Shown here piece by piece: positions 51,730 to 62,966 of a stretch of 64,000 bases of DNA. Numbering within the stretch: position 1 is the stretch's first letter; each line of letters starts with the position of its first letter. Made by a program: the position numbers and the translations under genes. Where the stretch lies: assembly GCF_003688915.1 (NCBI RefSeq), contig NZ_REFU01000001.1:496001-560000 (forward strand), given 5' to 3'. The stretch comes from Rhodococcus sp. SBT000017. Lineage in GTDB: Bacteria > Actinomycetota > Actinomycetes > Mycobacteriales > Mycobacteriaceae. Below the pieces are notes generated by a model. It was not told the DNA's origin. It saw nothing but the letters and a program-made list of their open reading frames with translations, and did not search any database.

Positions 51730-52887
51730 TTGAGTGGCCTGAGCTCCATCCGTGGTCTTCCGGCCGCGATGGCCATGGGCGCGGCCTCGTTCGGCGGCTG
51801 GGGATTGCTGCTCCCGGTGGTTCCCCTCGCGGTGTCCCAGTCGGGGGCATCGGACGCGGTGGCAGCGGCCAGCACCGCGATCTTCATGGCCACGACGGTG
51901 ATCACTCAGCTGTTCGTGCCGAGCATGCTGAGGCGAGTCGGCCACCGCGCGGTTCTGGCCGCCGGGTGTCTGCTCCTCGGGTTGCCCGCGCTGCTGTTCA
52001 TCGTCTCCGTCGAGGCCGTACCGGCGCTGGCGGTGTCCGCGCTGCGGGGCACCGGTTTCGGAATGTTGACGGTCGCCGGTGCCGCCATTGTCGCCGAACT
52101 CGCTCCGACAGCGCTGCTCGGACGGGCCACGGGCGCGCAGGGGATCGCTGTCGCCTTGGCTCAGATGCTCACGCTGCCACTGGGTCTGGTGATTTTCGCG
52201 GCGAGTCCGACGGCCGTGTTCGTACTCGGTGCTCTGGTTCCCGCAGCAGGCCTGATCGGCGTGGCGCTGTTGCCGCCCACCCGGCCCGCCCCTCAGCCGC
52301 CCAGGATCGAGCGAGTTCGCCTCGACAAACGCCAATTTCTGGTGCCGTGCCTCGTCGTGGCCTCGGTGTCCGCGGCGTACGGGGGAATCACCAGTCTGTT
52401 GCCGATCGCCGAATCGAATCGAGCCGCGATGATCGGACTCGCACTGGCCGTCGTCAGTGCCTCGATGCTCGTCGGGCGTTACGCCGCGGGGTCGGTGGCA
52501 GACCGAATCGGAATCGGACGCTCGGTGTTTCCGGCGCTGGTGTCGGCGGCGATCGGTATCGCTCTGTTCGCGATCGCTGCGCTCGGCGGCATGCCCGCGG
52601 CGCTGTTCTTCGTCGCAGCAGTCCTGTTCGGAATCGGGTATGGCGCATGCCAGAACGACAGTCTCGTGATGGCGTTCGACGCAGCCGGTCCCGCCCGCTA
52701 CAGCAGCGCGAGCGCCGTCTGGAACATCAGCTTCGACGCGGGTACCGGGGCAGGCGCACTCGCCCTCGGTGTCCTGGCGACGAGTGTGGGTTACACCGCG
52801 GGATTCACCGCAGCCGCTGCCACGGTGGTCGTCGTCGCGGCGGTGGCGCTCGTCGCGAGACCACGCCCCGATAGACTTGCTGCATGA
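51730..52887 (+). CDS. MFS transporter inside the his operon
   Basis: A ~385-residue, 12-helix MFS protein between hisB and his[41 protein letters not shown] and [20 protein letters not shown] (motif A) define it. The start is uncertain: TTG 51730 or GTG 51679, the latter overlapping hisB by 29 bases. The 3' end overlaps hisH (ATGA). I recall transporter-like genes at this point in corynebacterial his operons. Substrate unknown; histidine or an intermediate is an obvious guess. Confidence 0.85.
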   Translation: MSGLSSIRGLPAAMAMGAASFGGWGLLLPVVPLAVSQSGASDAVAAASTAIFMATTVITQLFVPSMLRRVGHRAVLAAGCLLLGLPALLFIVSVEAVPALAVSALRGTGFGMLTVAGAAIVAELAPTALLGRATGAQGIAVALAQMLTLPLGLVIFAASPTAVFVLGALVPAAGLIGVALLPPTRPAPQPPRIERVRLDKRQFLVPCLVVASVSAAYGGITSLLPIAESNRAAMIGLALAVVSASMLVGRYAAGSVADRIGIGRSVFPALVSAAIGIALFAIAALGGMPAALFFVAAVLFGIGYGACQNDSLVMAFDAAGPARYSSASAVWNISFDAGTGAGALALGVLATSVGYTAGFTAAAATVVVVAAVALVARPRPDRLAA

Positions 52888-53513
52888 CTTCTGTGGTGTT
52901 GCTCGATTACGGCTCGGGCAATCTGCACTCGGCGAAGCGGGCTCTGGCCCGGGTCGGTGCCGATGTGACCGTGACCTCGGACTTCGACGAGGCCTTGAAT
53001 GCAGAAGCGCTGGTCGTTCCCGGTGTCGGTGCATTCGCCGCCTGCATGGAGGGCCTGCTGGCGGTGAAGGGCGAACGCATCATCGGGCGGCGTCTGGCCG
53101 GCGGACGCCCCGTGCTGGGCATCTGTGTCGGAATGCAGATCCTCTTCGACCGCGGGGTCGAGTTCGGTGTCGAAGCGGACGGGTGTGGGGAGTGGCCGGG
53201 AACGGTCGAGCGTTTGCAGGCCGAGGTGCTGCCTCACATGGGGTGGAACACCGTCGAGGCACCGGAGAAGAGTGTGCTGTTCGACGGCATCGATCCCGAG
53301 ACCCGGTTCTACTTCGTCCACTCCTACGCCGCGCAGCAGTGGGAGCTCGAACCCAGCGACACCATCGCAGCCCCGTTGCTCACCTGGGCCGATCACGGCG
53401 GACGGTTCCTCGCGGCGGTAGAGAACGGCGCGCTCTCGGCCACCCAGTTCCACCCGGAGAAGTCCGGTGACGCCGGGGCCGCGCTGCTGGAGAACTGGGT
53501 CCGATCGGTGTGA
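52884..53513 (+). CDS. hisH: Imidazole glycerol phosphate synthase, glutaminase subunit
   Basis: A 209-residue class I glutamine amidotransferase. Nucleophile Cys81 in [15 protein letters not shown], catalytic His190 and Glu192 in QFHPEKSG, and the oxyanion region [11 protein letters not shown]. It delivers ammonia to HisF. ATG 52884 overlaps the transporter stop; the stop overlaps the small membrane gene. Confidence 0.96.
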   Translation: MTSVVLLDYGSGNLHSAKRALARVGADVTVTSDFDEALNAEALVVPGVGAFAACMEGLLAVKGERIIGRRLAGGRPVLGICVGMQILFDRGVEFGVEADGCGEWPGTVERLQAEVLPHMGWNTVEAPEKSVLFDGIDPETRFYFVHSYAAQQWELEPSDTIAAPLLTWADHGGRFLAAVENGALSATQFHPEKSGDAGAALLENWVRSV

Positions 53514-53716
53514 GCGACCGCGAGTTCTCACTCGGGCGCTTGGCCTTTCGAGCCCTCGGTGCGGCGGTGGCCGTGCTCGCCCTCGCGACGGCACTGATCG
53601 CTGTGCTGCAGCCTGGCCCCGGGGTGGGTCTGGTCATCGCGTTGGCCGGTGTGGTCGGTGCGATCGTGGCCATGGGTGTGGTGTCCACCCGCATGACGCG
53701 CAAGGAACTCCGGTAG
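53510..53716 (+). CDS. Small two-helix membrane protein in the his operon
   Basis: A 68-residue protein from GTG 53510, overlapping the hisH stop (GTGA). Two membrane helices ([40 protein letters not shown]) and a basic C-terminus ([10 protein letters not shown]). Unknown function. The coupling to hisH and its place before hisA support a real gene. Confidence 0.7.
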   Translation: MSDREFSLGRLAFRALGAAVAVLALATALIAVLQPGPGVGLVIALAGVVGAIVAMGVVSTRMTRKELR

Positions 53717-53772
53717 GACCACAGACGACCCGTTTTGAGTTCACAGCCGCTCGGCCCGTAGCATAACCGCAC

Positions 53773-54507
53773 GTGAGCCTGGTCTTATTGCCTGCTGTCG
53801 ATGTCGCAGGCGGCGAAGCTGTCCGTCTCGTTCAAGGAGAAGCAGGAAGCGAAACGAAGTACGGGTCGCCTCGCGACGCCGCACTCGCGTGGCAGAACGA
53901 CGGTGCCGAGTGGGTCCATCTCGTGGATCTCGACGCTGCGTTCGGACGCGGCTCCAACCGCGAGCTGCTGGCGTCGGTCGTCGGTGAGCTCGACGTCAAG
54001 GTGGAGCTGTCGGGCGGAATTCGTGACGACGAGTCGCTGCGCGCAGCGTTGGCGACCGGTTGCGCGCGAGTCAATCTCGGCACCGCAGCCCTCGAGGATC
54101 CGCAGTGGTGCTCCCGCGCGATCGGTGAGTTCGGCGATCGCGTCGCCGTCGGCCTCGACGTGTTGATCGTCGACGGAGCACCGCGGTTGCGCAGTCGCGG
54201 CTGGGTGAGCGACGGCGGCGATCTGTGGGAGGTTCTGGGGCGGCTCGAGCGCGACGGGTGCTCGCGCTACGTCGTCACCGACGTCACCAAGGACGGCACG
54301 TTGACCGGGCCCAACCTGGAACTGCTCGCCGACGTGTGCGCCAAGACCGACAAGCCGGTCATCGCATCGGGCGGCGTGTCCACGATTGCAGACCTGGAAG
54401 CGATCGCCGGACTGGTCGACCGCGGTGTGGAAGGTTCCATCGTCGGAAAAGCCCTGTACGCCGGACGTTTCACGCTCCCGGACGCCCTCGCTGCGGTGTC
54501 TCGGTAG
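53773..54507 (+). CDS. priA: ProFAR isomerase, probable bifunctional PriA (HisA/TrpF)
   Basis: A 244-residue beta/alpha barrel. Catalytic Asp in [20 protein letters not shown], the phosphate sites [20 protein letters not shown] and [17 protein letters not shown], and the second Asp in [20 protein letters not shown]. In actinobacteria lacking trpF this enzyme also isomerises phosphoribosyl anthranilate. No trpF is present in the nearby trp set, which fits PriA. GTG 53773. Confidence 0.9.
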   Translation: MSLVLLPAVDVAGGEAVRLVQGEAGSETKYGSPRDAALAWQNDGAEWVHLVDLDAAFGRGSNRELLASVVGELDVKVELSGGIRDDESLRAALATGCARVNLGTAALEDPQWCSRAIGEFGDRVAVGLDVLIVDGAPRLRSRGWVSDGGDLWEVLGRLERDGCSRYVVTDVTKDGTLTGPNLELLADVCAKTDKPVIASGGVSTIADLEAIAGLVDRGVEGSIVGKALYAGRFTLPDALAAVSR

Positions 54508-54514
54508 CCCAGGA

Positions 54515-55345
54515 ATGACCCTTCCCGAGGAACCGACCCGTCTGCTCGAGATCGCCGGTGGTTTGCTCGACGGCATCCACGATCGGTTCGTCGCCGGCGT
54601 CGGCGCACCGAGCGCAGTGCAGAAGGGCCCCGACGACTTCGCCACTGCAGTGGACCTGGAACTCGAGCGTCGGCTGAGTGCGGAATTGCACGAAGCCACC
54701 GGAATCGCCGTTCACGGTGAGGAGTTCGGGGGACCAGATCTGAACTCGGGACTCGTCTGGGTGCTGGACCCGATCGACGGCACCTTCAACTACTCGTCGG
54801 GGTTGCCCTCGGCCGGAACGTTGTTGGCGTTGCTCGACGATGGCGAGCCGGTCCTCGGGCTCACCTGGCTGCCGTTGGTGGATCAGCGTTTCGCCGCTGT
54901 GGCAGGCGGACCCCTGTTGCTCAACGGCGTCGCCCTCCCGGCACTGCAGCCGAAACCGTTGCGCGAATCCATGATCGGGTTCGGTGCGTTCAACGTCGCC
55001 AGCCGCGGTTCGCTGCCGGGTCGGTTCCGATTCCGCATTCTCGAAGAGTTGTCGATGCACTCCTCGCGACTGCGGATGCACGGTGCCACCGGAGTCGATC
55101 TGGCCTACACCGCCAGCGGAGTTCTCGGCGGCGCGGTGGTCTTCGGTCATCGTGCCTGGGACAATGCAGCCGGTGCGCTGCTGGTACGTGCGGCAGGCGG
55201 AATCGTCACCGATCTCGCGGGCAAACCCTGGACGGTCGACTCGGCGTCGGTCCTCGCAGCCGGGCCAGGAGTGCACGACGAACTGCTGAAGGTGATCACC
55301 GAACTCGGTGATCCCGTCGACTATCTGGAAGGACCGGTGCGATGA
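54515..55345 (+). CDS. Inositol monophosphatase-family protein in the his operon
   Basis: A 276-residue Mg-dependent phosphatase. GEEFG (70s), [20 protein letters not shown] and [20 protein letters not shown] are the metal and phosphate-binding motifs. It corresponds in position to impA (Rv1604) between hisA and hisF. Because hisB lacks a phosphatase domain, it may act as the histidinol-phosphate phosphatase, or as an inositol phosphatase. The start overlaps nothing; ATG 54515 follows CCAGGA at close range. Confidence 0.9.
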   Translation: MTLPEEPTRLLEIAGGLLDGIHDRFVAGVGAPSAVQKGPDDFATAVDLELERRLSAELHEATGIAVHGEEFGGPDLNSGLVWVLDPIDGTFNYSSGLPSAGTLLALLDDGEPVLGLTWLPLVDQRFAAVAGGPLLLNGVALPALQPKPLRESMIGFGAFNVASRGSLPGRFRFRILEELSMHSSRLRMHGATGVDLAYTASGVLGGAVVFGHRAWDNAAGALLVRAAGGIVTDLAGKPWTVDSASVLAAGPGVHDELLKVITELGDPVDYLEGPVR

Positions 55346-56115
55346 GCGTCGCGGTCAGAGTGATTCCGTGCCTGGACGTCGACGCCGGACGCGTCGTCAA
55401 GGGAGTCAACTTCGAAAACCTCCGCGACGCAGGCGATCCCGTGGAGCTCGCGGCCGCCTACGACGCGCAAGGGGCGGACGAACTGACCTTCCTCGACGTC
55501 ACCGCGTCGACGTCGGACAGAGGCACGATGCTCGACGTCGTCAGCCGGACCGCCGAGCAGGTGTTCATCCCGCTCACCGTCGGCGGGGGAGTGCGCACCG
55601 TCGCCGACGTGGATCGACTGTTGCGAGCCGGGGCGGACAAGGTCAGTGTCAACACCGCTGCGATCGCCCGACCGGAGTTGCTCCGCGAGCTCAGCGAACG
55701 GTTCGGCTCACAGTGCATCGTGCTGTCGGTCGACGCACGCACCGTCCCTCAGGGGCAGCAGGACACCCCGTCGGGCTGGGAGGTCACCACTCACGGCGGC
55801 AAACGTGGTACCGGCATCGACGCCGTCGAATGGGCGGTTCGTGGTGCAGAACTGGGCGTCGGGGAGATCCTGCTCAATTCGATGGACGCCGACGGAACGA
55901 AGGCCGGATTCGATCTGCCGATGATCGCCGCCGTTCGGTCCGCGGTGCACGTGCCGGTGATCGCCAGCGGCGGAGCGGGTGCGGTGGAACACTTTTCGCC
56001 GGCAGTGCACGCCGGAGCGGACGCGGTTCTTGCCGCGAGCGTCTTCCACTTCGGCGATCTCACCATCGGCCAGGTCAAGGACGCGATGCGCGCCGAGCAC
56101 ATCGTCGTTCGATAA
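55342..56115 (+). CDS. hisF: Imidazole glycerol phosphate synthase, cyclase subunit
   Basis: A 257-residue barrel: [20 protein letters not shown] with the catalytic Asp, [40 protein letters not shown], and SVDARTV (second Asp). Partner of HisH. ATG 55342 overlaps the preceding stop. Confidence 0.96.
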   Translation: MSVAVRVIPCLDVDAGRVVKGVNFENLRDAGDPVELAAAYDAQGADELTFLDVTASTSDRGTMLDVVSRTAEQVFIPLTVGGGVRTVADVDRLLRAGADKVSVNTAAIARPELLRELSERFGSQCIVLSVDARTVPQGQQDTPSGWEVTTHGGKRGTGIDAVEWAVRGAELGVGEILLNSMDADGTKAGFDLPMIAAVRSAVHVPVIASGGAGAVEHFSPAVHAGADAVLAASVFHFGDLTIGQVKDAMRAEHIVVR

Positions 56116-56130
56116 AGAAGAGGATTTCCG

Positions 56131-56484
56131 ATGACACTCGACCCGAGTCTGTCCGCGCGGCTCAAGCGCAACGAAGCCGGACTGTTCAGCGCCGTCGTGC
56201 AGGAACGGTCGACCGGTCAGGTGCTCATGGTCGCCTGGATGGACGACGAGGCGCTCTCTCGAACCCTCGAAACCCGCAAGGGCACTTACTATTCCAGGTC
56301 CAGGCAGCAGTACTGGGTCAAGGGTGAGACGTCGGGTCACACGCAGTACGTGCACGAGGTTCGGCTCGATTGCGACGGCGACACCGTGCTCCTCGTTGTC
56401 GATCAGACCGGCGCGGCGTGCCACACCGGCGCGCACACCTGCTTCGATGCCGACGTCCTGTTGGGCCCCGACACTCAGGCGTGA
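56131..56484 (+). CDS. hisI: Phosphoribosyl-AMP cyclohydrolase
   Basis: A 117-residue zinc enzyme. [40 protein letters not shown] and the metal-binding [20 protein letters not shown], then HTGAHTCF, are conserved. It is monofunctional; the hisE pyrophosphohydrolase is elsewhere, as in M. tuberculosis. Last gene of the his operon; overlaps the convergent marR gene by 10 bases. Confidence 0.95.
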   Translation: MTLDPSLSARLKRNEAGLFSAVVQERSTGQVLMVAWMDDEALSRTLETRKGTYYSRSRQQYWVKGETSGHTQYVHEVRLDCDGDTVLLVVDQTGAACHTGAHTCFDADVLLGPDTQA

Positions 56485-56996
56485 CCGGTTCCCGCTGCTA
56501 TTCCCTTGTCCAACTGCGCCAATAGAGTCGAGCTCAGGGTGGCGAGCTCGCCGACCTCGGAGTCGGACAGACCGTCGAAGATCAGCGCCTGCACGGTGGC
56601 GACGTGACCCGGTGCCGATCCGACGACCTTGTCCATTCCGGCGTCGGTCAGCACCGCGTAGGATCCCCGGCTGCCCGGGATGCTCTCGCGTCTGACCCAC
56701 CCGGCTTTCTCCAGCTTGGTGACCACGTGTGACAGACGCGAGAGTGACGCGTTGGCGTACTCGGCCAGGTCCCGGAGCTGGATGCGGCGCTGCGGATTCT
56801 CACTGACCACCGCGAGGACGAAGTAATCGAAGTGAGTCAGCTGCGCGTCGCGTTGCAGCTGCGCGTCCAGAGCTGCAGGCAACCGAGTGACCAGAGCGAC
56901 GAGTGATCGCCACGCCTGCTGTTGGCTCTCGGTGAGCCAGCGGGGATCCACCGAATCCACCGGTGTCGCCTCCTGCGGTGTGGCCGACTTATCCAT
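56475..56996 (-). CDS. MarR-family regulator
   Basis: A 173-residue MarR protein from ATG 56996. [20 protein letters not shown], then the winged HTH ([40 protein letters not shown]), is complete. It has no Cys, so it is not a thiol-based redox sensor. It lies downstream of bcp on the same strand; a 22-bp direct repeat stands between them. Confidence 0.9.
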   Translation of the reverse strand: MDKSATPQEATPVDSVDPRWLTESQQQAWRSLVALVTRLPAALDAQLQRDAQLTHFDYFVLAVVSENPQRRIQLRDLAEYANASLSRLSHVVTKLEKAGWVRRESIPGSRGSYAVLTDAGMDKVVGSAPGHVATVQALIFDGLSDSEVGELATLSSTLLAQLDKGIAAGTGHA

Positions 56997-57019
56997 CGCG
57001 GGGAACCTCTCGATCTCTG

Positions 57020-57073
57020 GGTCGTTGCTGCAGGCTCCACTGCCGTTTCGTGGTCGTTCCTGCAGGCTCCACT
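57020..57073. repeat. 22-bp direct repeat upstream of marR
   Basis: GGTCGTTGCTGCAGGCTCC with trailing ACT (57020-57041) recurs at 57052-57073 with a single mismatch (position 8, G to C). Start-to-start distance is 32 bp, three helical turns. The core CTGCAG is palindromic. It lies 24 bases upstream of the marR start in a 152-bp gap. Confidence 0.8.
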
Positions 57074-57148
57074 CCTGCCCAGATAGTTGTGGTCTGCACA
57101 TGATGCCTCGAGGGTCCCCCCACCCGAGGCATCGCGTCGGACACTGCT

Positions 57149-57610
57149 CTACGTGCGATGTGCCCGCAGGTACTCCAGCGCCTTGTCCGCATGGGCCTCG
57201 AACCGTACTTCGCTCGAGAAGGTCTCGAGGACCTTCCGGTCGGTGCCGATGACGAATGTGGCGCGCTTGACCGGGGAGAGCTTGGCCAGCAGACCGCGCT
57301 TGACGCCGAAAGCGGTGGCGACGGTGCCGTCCTCGTCGGAGAGCAGCGGGTAGTCGAAGGACTTGGCGGCGGCGAACTCTGCCTGCTTTGCGACGGCATC
57401 GGCACTGATGCCGACGCGGGTTGCTCCGACCTCGGCGAACTCCGATGCCAGGTCCCGGAAGTGGCACGCCTCGGCGGTGCAACCCGGGGTGAACGCAGCA
57501 GGGTAGAAGAACAGCACTATCGGACCGTTCGCCAGCAAATCGGTCAGCGTTCGGGGCTCTCCGGTCTGGTCCGGCAGGGAAAAATCGGGAACGAGCTCGC
57601 CTGGTTTCAT
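57149..57610 (-). CDS. bcp: Peroxiredoxin, Bcp/PrxQ type
   Basis: A 153-residue thiol peroxidase. Peroxidatic Cys44 in [20 protein letters not shown] and resolving Cys49 form the 1-helix PrxQ pair. [20 protein letters not shown] and the Arg site ([14 protein letters not shown]) complete the fold. It reduces peroxides, using thioredoxin-type donors. Its site before trpE matches Rv1608c. ATG 57610; 56 bases separate it from divergent trpE. Confidence 0.95.
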   Translation of the reverse strand: MKPGELVPDFSLPDQTGEPRTLTDLLANGPIVLFFYPAAFTPGCTAEACHFRDLASEFAEVGATRVGISADAVAKQAEFAAAKSFDYPLLSDEDGTVATAFGVKRGLLAKLSPVKRATFVIGTDRKVLETFSSEVRFEAHADKALEYLRAHRT

Positions 57611-57666
57611 GCTCGGCAGGTTACCGCGAGCGCCGACGCTCGTGCCGAACCTGGGAGGATGGTGGC

Positions 57667-59235
57667 ATGCACGGCGAGACGACCACCGATCCCAGCCCCA
57701 CTCCCGACACCGAGAACTCGGACTCGACCACCTCGCGTGAGATGTTCCGGCATCTCGCCGCAGAGCACCGCGTGGTGCCCGTGACGCGAAAGGTGCTCGC
57801 CGACTCCGAGACTCCTCTCTCTGCGTACCGCAAGCTCGGTGCCGACCGACCCGGAACCTTCTTGCTCGAGTCCGCACAGAACGGCAGTTCGTGGTCGAGG
57901 TGGTCGTTCATCGGGGCAGGCGCTCCGGCGTCGCTCACGGTCATCGACGGTGAGGCCGCGTGGCGCGGCAACGTCCCAGCAGGGGTGCCGAGCGGCGGCG
58001 ATCCTCTCGAAGTGCTGGCGCGGACCCTGGAGCTGTTGCACTCGGAGCGGCTGCCCGGTCTGCCCCCGTTGACCGGCGGCATGGTCGGCTACCTCGGATA
58101 CGACTCGGTGCGGCGCATCGAGAAACTGCCCGAGCACGCGCAGGACGACCTCGGTGTGCCGGAGCTGGTCATGCTGCTCGCGACCGATCTTGCGGCCGTC
58201 GACCATCACGAGGGCGCGATCACCCTGATCGCGAACGCGGTGAACTGGAACGGCACCGACGAGCACGTCGACGAGGCGTACGACGACGCCGTGCGGCGTC
58301 TGGACCGTATGTGCGCGGACCTGTCGAAGCCCGCCGACTCCACCGTGTCCACCGTGTCCAGGCCCGCGCCGCAGTTCCGCCGACAGCGCACGTCCGAGGG
58401 CTTCGGGGCCGACGTCGCTCGCCTGGTGGAAGAGATCGAAGCAGGTGAGGCGTTCCAGGTGGTGCTCTCACAGCGTTTCGAGATGGACACCGATGCGTCA
58501 CCCCTCGACGTCTACCGGATGCTGCGAGCCTCCAATCCCAGCCCGTACATGTATCTGATGCACGTACCGGGGGAGAACGACGAGACGGCCTTCTCCATCG
58601 TCGGATCGAGCCCCGAGGCATTGGTGACGGTGGTCGACGGTCTCGCCACCACGCATCCCATCGCGGGCACGCGTTGGCGTGGCACGTCCGAGGAAGAGGA
58701 CGTGCTGCTCGAGAAGGATCTGCTGGCCGACGAGAAGGAGAACGCCGAGCATCTTATGCTCGTCGATCTGGGCCGCAACGATCTCGGACGCGTCTGCGCT
58801 CCCGGCACCGTGCGAGTGAGCGACTACCGCCACATCGAGCGATACAGCCACGTCATGCATCTGGTGTCGACGGTCACCGGACGGTTGGCCGAGGGCAAAC
58901 GCGCCCTCGACGCGGTCAAGGCCTGCTTCCCGGCAGGCACCCTGTCCGGGGCACCGAAGGTGCGCGCGATGGAACTGATCGACGAGCTGGAGCCGACGCG
59001 ACGCGGCATCTACGGCGGCATCGTCGGCTACCTCGATTTCGCGGGGGACGCCGACACTGCCATCTCGATTCGCACCGCCCTGATCAAGGACGGCACCGCC
59101 TACGTTCAGGCCGGGGCAGGGGTCGTGGCCGACTCGGTTGCGGAATACGAGGACGACGAGGCGCGGAACAAGGCGATGGCGGTGCTGGGAGCCGTCGCCG
59201 CTGCGGAATCGCTCCGTGAGGTCGGCGGCCGATGA
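57667..59235 (+). CDS. trpE: Anthranilate synthase component I
   Basis: A 522-residue chorismate-utilising enzyme. [20 protein letters not shown] holds the Trp feedback-binding site; [35 protein letters not shown] and [20 protein letters not shown] are catalytic signatures. The glutaminase TrpG is not in the window. ATG 57667. No leader peptide rich in Trp was seen in the 56-bp gap. Stop overlaps the next gene. Confidence 0.96.
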   Translation: MHGETTTDPSPTPDTENSDSTTSREMFRHLAAEHRVVPVTRKVLADSETPLSAYRKLGADRPGTFLLESAQNGSSWSRWSFIGAGAPASLTVIDGEAAWRGNVPAGVPSGGDPLEVLARTLELLHSERLPGLPPLTGGMVGYLGYDSVRRIEKLPEHAQDDLGVPELVMLLATDLAAVDHHEGAITLIANAVNWNGTDEHVDEAYDDAVRRLDRMCADLSKPADSTVSTVSRPAPQFRRQRTSEGFGADVARLVEEIEAGEAFQVVLSQRFEMDTDASPLDVYRMLRASNPSPYMYLMHVPGENDETAFSIVGSSPEALVTVVDGLATTHPIAGTRWRGTSEEEDVLLEKDLLADEKENAEHLMLVDLGRNDLGRVCAPGTVRVSDYRHIERYSHVMHLVSTVTGRLAEGKRALDAVKACFPAGTLSGAPKVRAMELIDELEPTRRGIYGGIVGYLDFAGDADTAISIRTALIKDGTAYVQAGAGVVADSVAEYEDDEARNKAMAVLGAVAAAESLREVGGR

Positions 59236-59897
59236 CCGAGCGATCCGGTCGCCGCGGGTCGGCCGCTCTACCCGTCGCCCTTCTGGTCGTTGCTGCGGCG
59301 TGCCTGTGGGGCGCGTCGAGAATGACATGGGTTCGGTTGACGTCGTTCGACGGCCTCGGAGAGAGCCGTACCGACGAGCTTCTCGGTAGCACCTGGGCCG
59401 CTGCCACGACGCCGCTCGCGCTGGTGCTCGTGGCGGCGATCGCCGCGTCGTTCGCCGTGCGCGGGTGGGCCTCTCGGGTGCTGGCCCTGTTGATCGCGGT
59501 GGTGGCCGTGGCGGCCGCGATTCCGGCGGTTCGATTGCTCATTGCCGGGGCATCCGATTCGGAGTCCGCGGCGCTGGCGGAGCTTCCGGCACGCGCCCAG
59601 GTGTCGATGACGGACGTCTCGGTTCTGCCGGCGATCGTCACCCTCGTCGGTGCAGTCTGCGCCTTCGCTGCTGCCGTGGTGTCGATTCGGAAAACGTTTG
59701 CCCCGCAAGTACTCTCGTCCAAGTACGACGCCCCGGCGGTGCGACGCGACGAGGTCGCTCGGCGTGCGCGCACCACGGCATCCGGTGCCGGTGTGCAGGA
59801 CGAGGGAGAGGACCTCACCGAACGCATGATGTGGGACGCGCTCGACGCCGGTGAGGACCCTACCGACGAGTCCGGTACCCGGCGTTCGTCTGATTGA
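59232..59897 (+). CDS. Trp-operon-associated membrane protein
   Basis: A 221-residue protein with four membrane segments ([75 protein letters not shown]) and a polar acidic tail with [19 protein letters not shown]. This is the conserved actinobacterial protein found between trpE and trpC (Trp_oprn_chp family). Function unknown. ATG 59232 overlaps the trpE stop. Confidence 0.88.
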   Translation: MTERSGRRGSAALPVALLVVAAACLWGASRMTWVRLTSFDGLGESRTDELLGSTWAAATTPLALVLVAAIAASFAVRGWASRVLALLIAVVAVAAAIPAVRLLIAGASDSESAALAELPARAQVSMTDVSVLPAIVTLVGAVCAFAAAVVSIRKTFAPQVLSSKYDAPAVRRDEVARRARTTASGAGVQDEGEDLTERMMWDALDAGEDPTDESGTRRSSD

Positions 59898-59976
59898 AAC
59901 GGACCTCTACGCTAGATCCGACCCCGATGAGATTCCTCACATCGGACGTCGACGCTCAGAAAGGACTGGGGGCACC

Positions 59977-60786
59977 ATGACCGTTCTCGACTCGATTCTC
60001 GACGGTGTACGAGCCGACGTGGCCGCGCGTGAATCGGTGGTCGATTTCGCCGCCGTGAAAGCAGCAGCGAAGGCAGCCCCGGCCCCCCTCGACGCGGCAG
60101 CTGCCCTCCGTGAGGACGGCATCGGCGTCATCGCCGAAGTGAAGCGGGCGAGCCCGTCCAAGGGAGCTCTTGCAGACATCGGTGATCCGGCCGTTCTTGC
60201 CCGCGCGTACGAGCAGGGCGGCGCTCGCATCATCAGCGTTCTGACCGAGGAGCGTCGGTTCCACGGGTCACTCGCAGACCTCGACGCAGTCCGTGCCGCC
60301 GTCTCGATTCCCGTGCTGCGCAAGGACTTCATCGTCGGTCCGTACCAGATTCACGAGGCTCGGGCGCACGGTGCAGACGTGATCCTGCTGATCGTCGCGG
60401 CGCTCGAGCAGGACGCATTGACGTCGTTGCTCGACCGCACCGAGTCGCTGGGTATGACGGCGCTGGTCGAGGTGCACACCGAGGCCGAGGCGGATCGCGC
60501 CCTCGAGGCCGGTGCCAGCGTCATCGGTATCAACGCCCGCAATCTGAAGACACTCGAGATCGATCGTGACAGCTTCGGCCGCATCGCGCCCGGGTTGCCC
60601 AGCGAGATCATTCGCATCGCGGAGTCCGGGGTGCGTGGCACTGCAGATCTGCTCGCCTACGCCGGTGCCGGTGCCGACGCGGTACTCGTCGGCGAGGGTT
60701 TGGTCACCGCAGGCGATCCGCGCACGGCCGTCTCGGACCTGGTGACGGCGGGAACGCATCCGTCCTGCCCCAAGCCCGCACGCTGA
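59977..60786 (+). CDS. trpC: Indole-3-glycerol phosphate synthase
   Basis: A 269-residue barrel. [54 protein letters not shown] and [20 protein letters not shown] are catalytic and phosphate motifs. It lacks a fused TrpF domain. AAAGGA lies upstream of ATG 59977. Confidence 0.96.
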   Translation: MTVLDSILDGVRADVAARESVVDFAAVKAAAKAAPAPLDAAAALREDGIGVIAEVKRASPSKGALADIGDPAVLARAYEQGGARIISVLTEERRFHGSLADLDAVRAAVSIPVLRKDFIVGPYQIHEARAHGADVILLIVAALEQDALTSLLDRTESLGMTALVEVHTEAEADRALEAGASVIGINARNLKTLEIDRDSFGRIAPGLPSEIIRIAESGVRGTADLLAYAGAGADAVLVGEGLVTAGDPRTAVSDLVTAGTHPSCPKPAR

Positions 60787-60828
60787 CCCGAGCGCGGCGG
60801 CGGTCCGCCGTTGGGGCACACTGGACCG

Positions 60829-62166
60829 GTGAGCACCAGCAATTCTTCTTCCATCACGGACGCCCCGCAGGCAGTTCGTTTCAAGGGCGCTGATCTGCCG
60901 CAGAGCAGCATCGGCCTCACCGATCGCAGCGCGCACGAGCCCGATGTGGGCGGCCATTTCGGTGTCTACGGCGGCAGATTCGTGCCCGAGGCGTTGATGG
61001 GTGTGATCGAGGAAGTCACCGCCGAGTACGAGAAGGTGCGCAGCGACAACGAGTTCCTCGGTGAACTCGACCGACTGCAGCGCGATTACACCGGTCGCCC
61101 CTCGCCGGTCTTCGAGGCGACGCGGTTGTCCGAGCACGCAGGCGGCGCTCGGATTCTCCTCAAGCGAGAAGACCTCAACCACACCGGTTCTCACAAGATC
61201 AACAACGTCCTCGGCCAGGTGCTCCTGGCCAAGCGTATGGGCAAGACACGGATCATCGCCGAGACGGGCGCGGGCCAGCACGGAGTGGCCACCGCCACGG
61301 CGTGCGCGCTCCTCGGACTCGAGTGTGTCGTGTACATGGGCGAGGTCGACACCGAACGGCAGGCGCTCAACGTCGCTCGGATGCGTCTGCTCGGGTCCAG
61401 TGTCGTGGCCGTGAAGTCCGGATCGCGCACCCTCAAGGATGCCATCAACGAGGCGCTGCGCGACTGGGTCACCAACGCGGACAACACGTACTACTGCTTC
61501 GGTACCGTCGCCGGACCACACCCCTTTCCGGTGATGGTGCGCGATTTCCAACGCATCATCGGCCTCGAGGCGCGGCAGCAGGTGCTCGCGTCCACGGGAA
61601 GGCTGCCCGACGCCATCGCGGCCTGTGTCGGTGGTGGCTCCAACGCAATCGGAATCTTCCACGCCTTCATCGACGACGCCGATGTTCGGCTGATCGGCTT
61701 CGAGGCGGCAGGCGACGGCGTCGAGACCGGACGCCACGCGGCGACGATCAGCGGTGGAAGTCCAGGAGCCCTGCACGGTGCGTACTCCTACCTGCTGCAG
61801 GACGAGGACGGTCAGACCGTCGACTCGCATTCCATCTCAGCGGGATTGGACTACCCGGGCGTCGGTCCGGAGCACTCGTACCTGCACGACATCGGTCGGG
61901 CCGAGTACCGCGGCATCACCGATACCGAAGCCATGAACGCCTTCAAGCTGCTGTGCCGCACCGAAGGCATCATCCCGGCCATCGAGTCCTCGCACGCCAT
62001 CGCCGGTGCGCTCACCCTCGGCAAGGAGTTGGGCAAGGACGCGATCATCCTGGTCAACCTCTCCGGACGCGGCGACAAGGACGTCGACACCGCGGCCGAA
62101 TGGTTCGGTCTGATCGACGGAGACGGCGAAGCGAACGTGGACGACGAAGCAGGTATCAAGCCATGA
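60829..62166 (+). CDS. trpB: Tryptophan synthase beta subunit
   Basis: A 445-residue PLP enzyme. [14 protein letters not shown] opens the fold; Lys123 in [15 protein letters not shown] forms the Schiff base; [18 protein letters not shown] and [15 protein letters not shown] bind substrate and phosphate. The ~40-residue N-terminal extension is typical of actinobacteria. GTG 60829. Stop overlaps trpA. Confidence 0.96.
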   Translation: MSTSNSSSITDAPQAVRFKGADLPQSSIGLTDRSAHEPDVGGHFGVYGGRFVPEALMGVIEEVTAEYEKVRSDNEFLGELDRLQRDYTGRPSPVFEATRLSEHAGGARILLKREDLNHTGSHKINNVLGQVLLAKRMGKTRIIAETGAGQHGVATATACALLGLECVVYMGEVDTERQALNVARMRLLGSSVVAVKSGSRTLKDAINEALRDWVTNADNTYYCFGTVAGPHPFPVMVRDFQRIIGLEARQQVLASTGRLPDAIAACVGGGSNAIGIFHAFIDDADVRLIGFEAAGDGVETGRHAATISGGSPGALHGAYSYLLQDEDGQTVDSHSISAGLDYPGVGPEHSYLHDIGRAEYRGITDTEAMNAFKLLCRTEGIIPAIESSHAIAGALTLGKELGKDAIILVNLSGRGDKDVDTAAEWFGLIDGDGEANVDDEAGIKP

Positions 62167-62966
62167 GCAACAACGACTCCCGCCTCTCGGGGACCTTCGC
62201 GCAGTGCCGTACCGAAGGGCGCGCAGCACTCGTCGGGTACCTGCCGGCTGGTTTTCCGACGGTGCCGCGATCGGTCGAGGTGTTCAAGACGATGGTCGAC
62301 GCCGGATGCGACATCGTCGAGGTGGGCATTCCGTATTCCGATCCGGTGATGGACGGGCCCACGATCCAGGCCGCAGCAGATGTGGCGCTGCGAGCCGGAG
62401 CCCGGGTGAAGGACGTCTTCGCCGTCACCGAGCAGGTCGCTGCAGCGGGCGGAAAAGCGGTCGTCATGACCTACTGGAACCTCGTGCTCAAGTACGGCAT
62501 CGAGAACTTCGCCCGTGACCTCGCAAACGCGGGTGGGCTCGGAATCATCACCCCGGATCTCATTCCCGACGAGGCGCAGGAATGGATCGAGGTCTCGAAT
62601 CGCTACGAACTCGATCGAATCTTCCTCGTCGCCCCGTCGTCCACCGAGGAGCGGCTCGCCAGCACCGTCGAAGCCAGTAGTGGCTTCGTCTACGCGGCCT
62701 CGACGATGGGCGTCACCGGTGCACGCGACGCGGTGTCCTCGATGGCCCCCGCACTCTCGGCGCGCATCCGTCAACACTCCGACATTCCCATCGGCGTGGG
62801 GCTGGGGGTCCGCTCGGGCGCGCAGGCTGCGGAAATTGCCCGCTATGCCGACGCGGTGATCGTCGGTTCGGCATTGGTCAGTGCCGTCGACAAGGGACTC
62901 GACGCCGTGCGCGACCTGACGACGGAACTCGCCGAGGGTGTCCGTTCGGCTAACGTAGCGTCGTGA
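62163..62966 (+). CDS. trpA: Tryptophan synthase alpha subunit
   Basis: A 267-residue barrel. [40 protein letters not shown] (catalytic Glu and Asp) and the phosphate loop [20 protein letters not shown] are conserved. ATG 62163 overlaps the trpB stop, and the stop overlaps lgt, coupling all three. Confidence 0.96.
   Translation: MSNNDSRLSGTFAQCRTEGRAALVGYLPAGFPTVPRSVEVFKTMVDAGCDIVEVGIPYSDPVMDGPTIQAAADVALRAGARVKDVFAVTEQVAAAGGKAVVMTYWNLVLKYGIENFARDLANAGGLGIITPDLIPDEAQEWIEVSNRYELDRIFLVAPSSTEERLASTVEASSGFVYAASTMGVTGARDAVSSMAPALSARIRQHSDIPIGVGLGVRSGAQAAEIARYADAVIVGSALVSAVDKGLDAVRDLTTELAEGVRSANVAS

Noticed and set aside
57611..57666. Trp leader peptide or attenuator before trpE
   Set aside because: The gap to divergent bcp is only 56 bases, and no Trp-rich frame or terminator pair was found.
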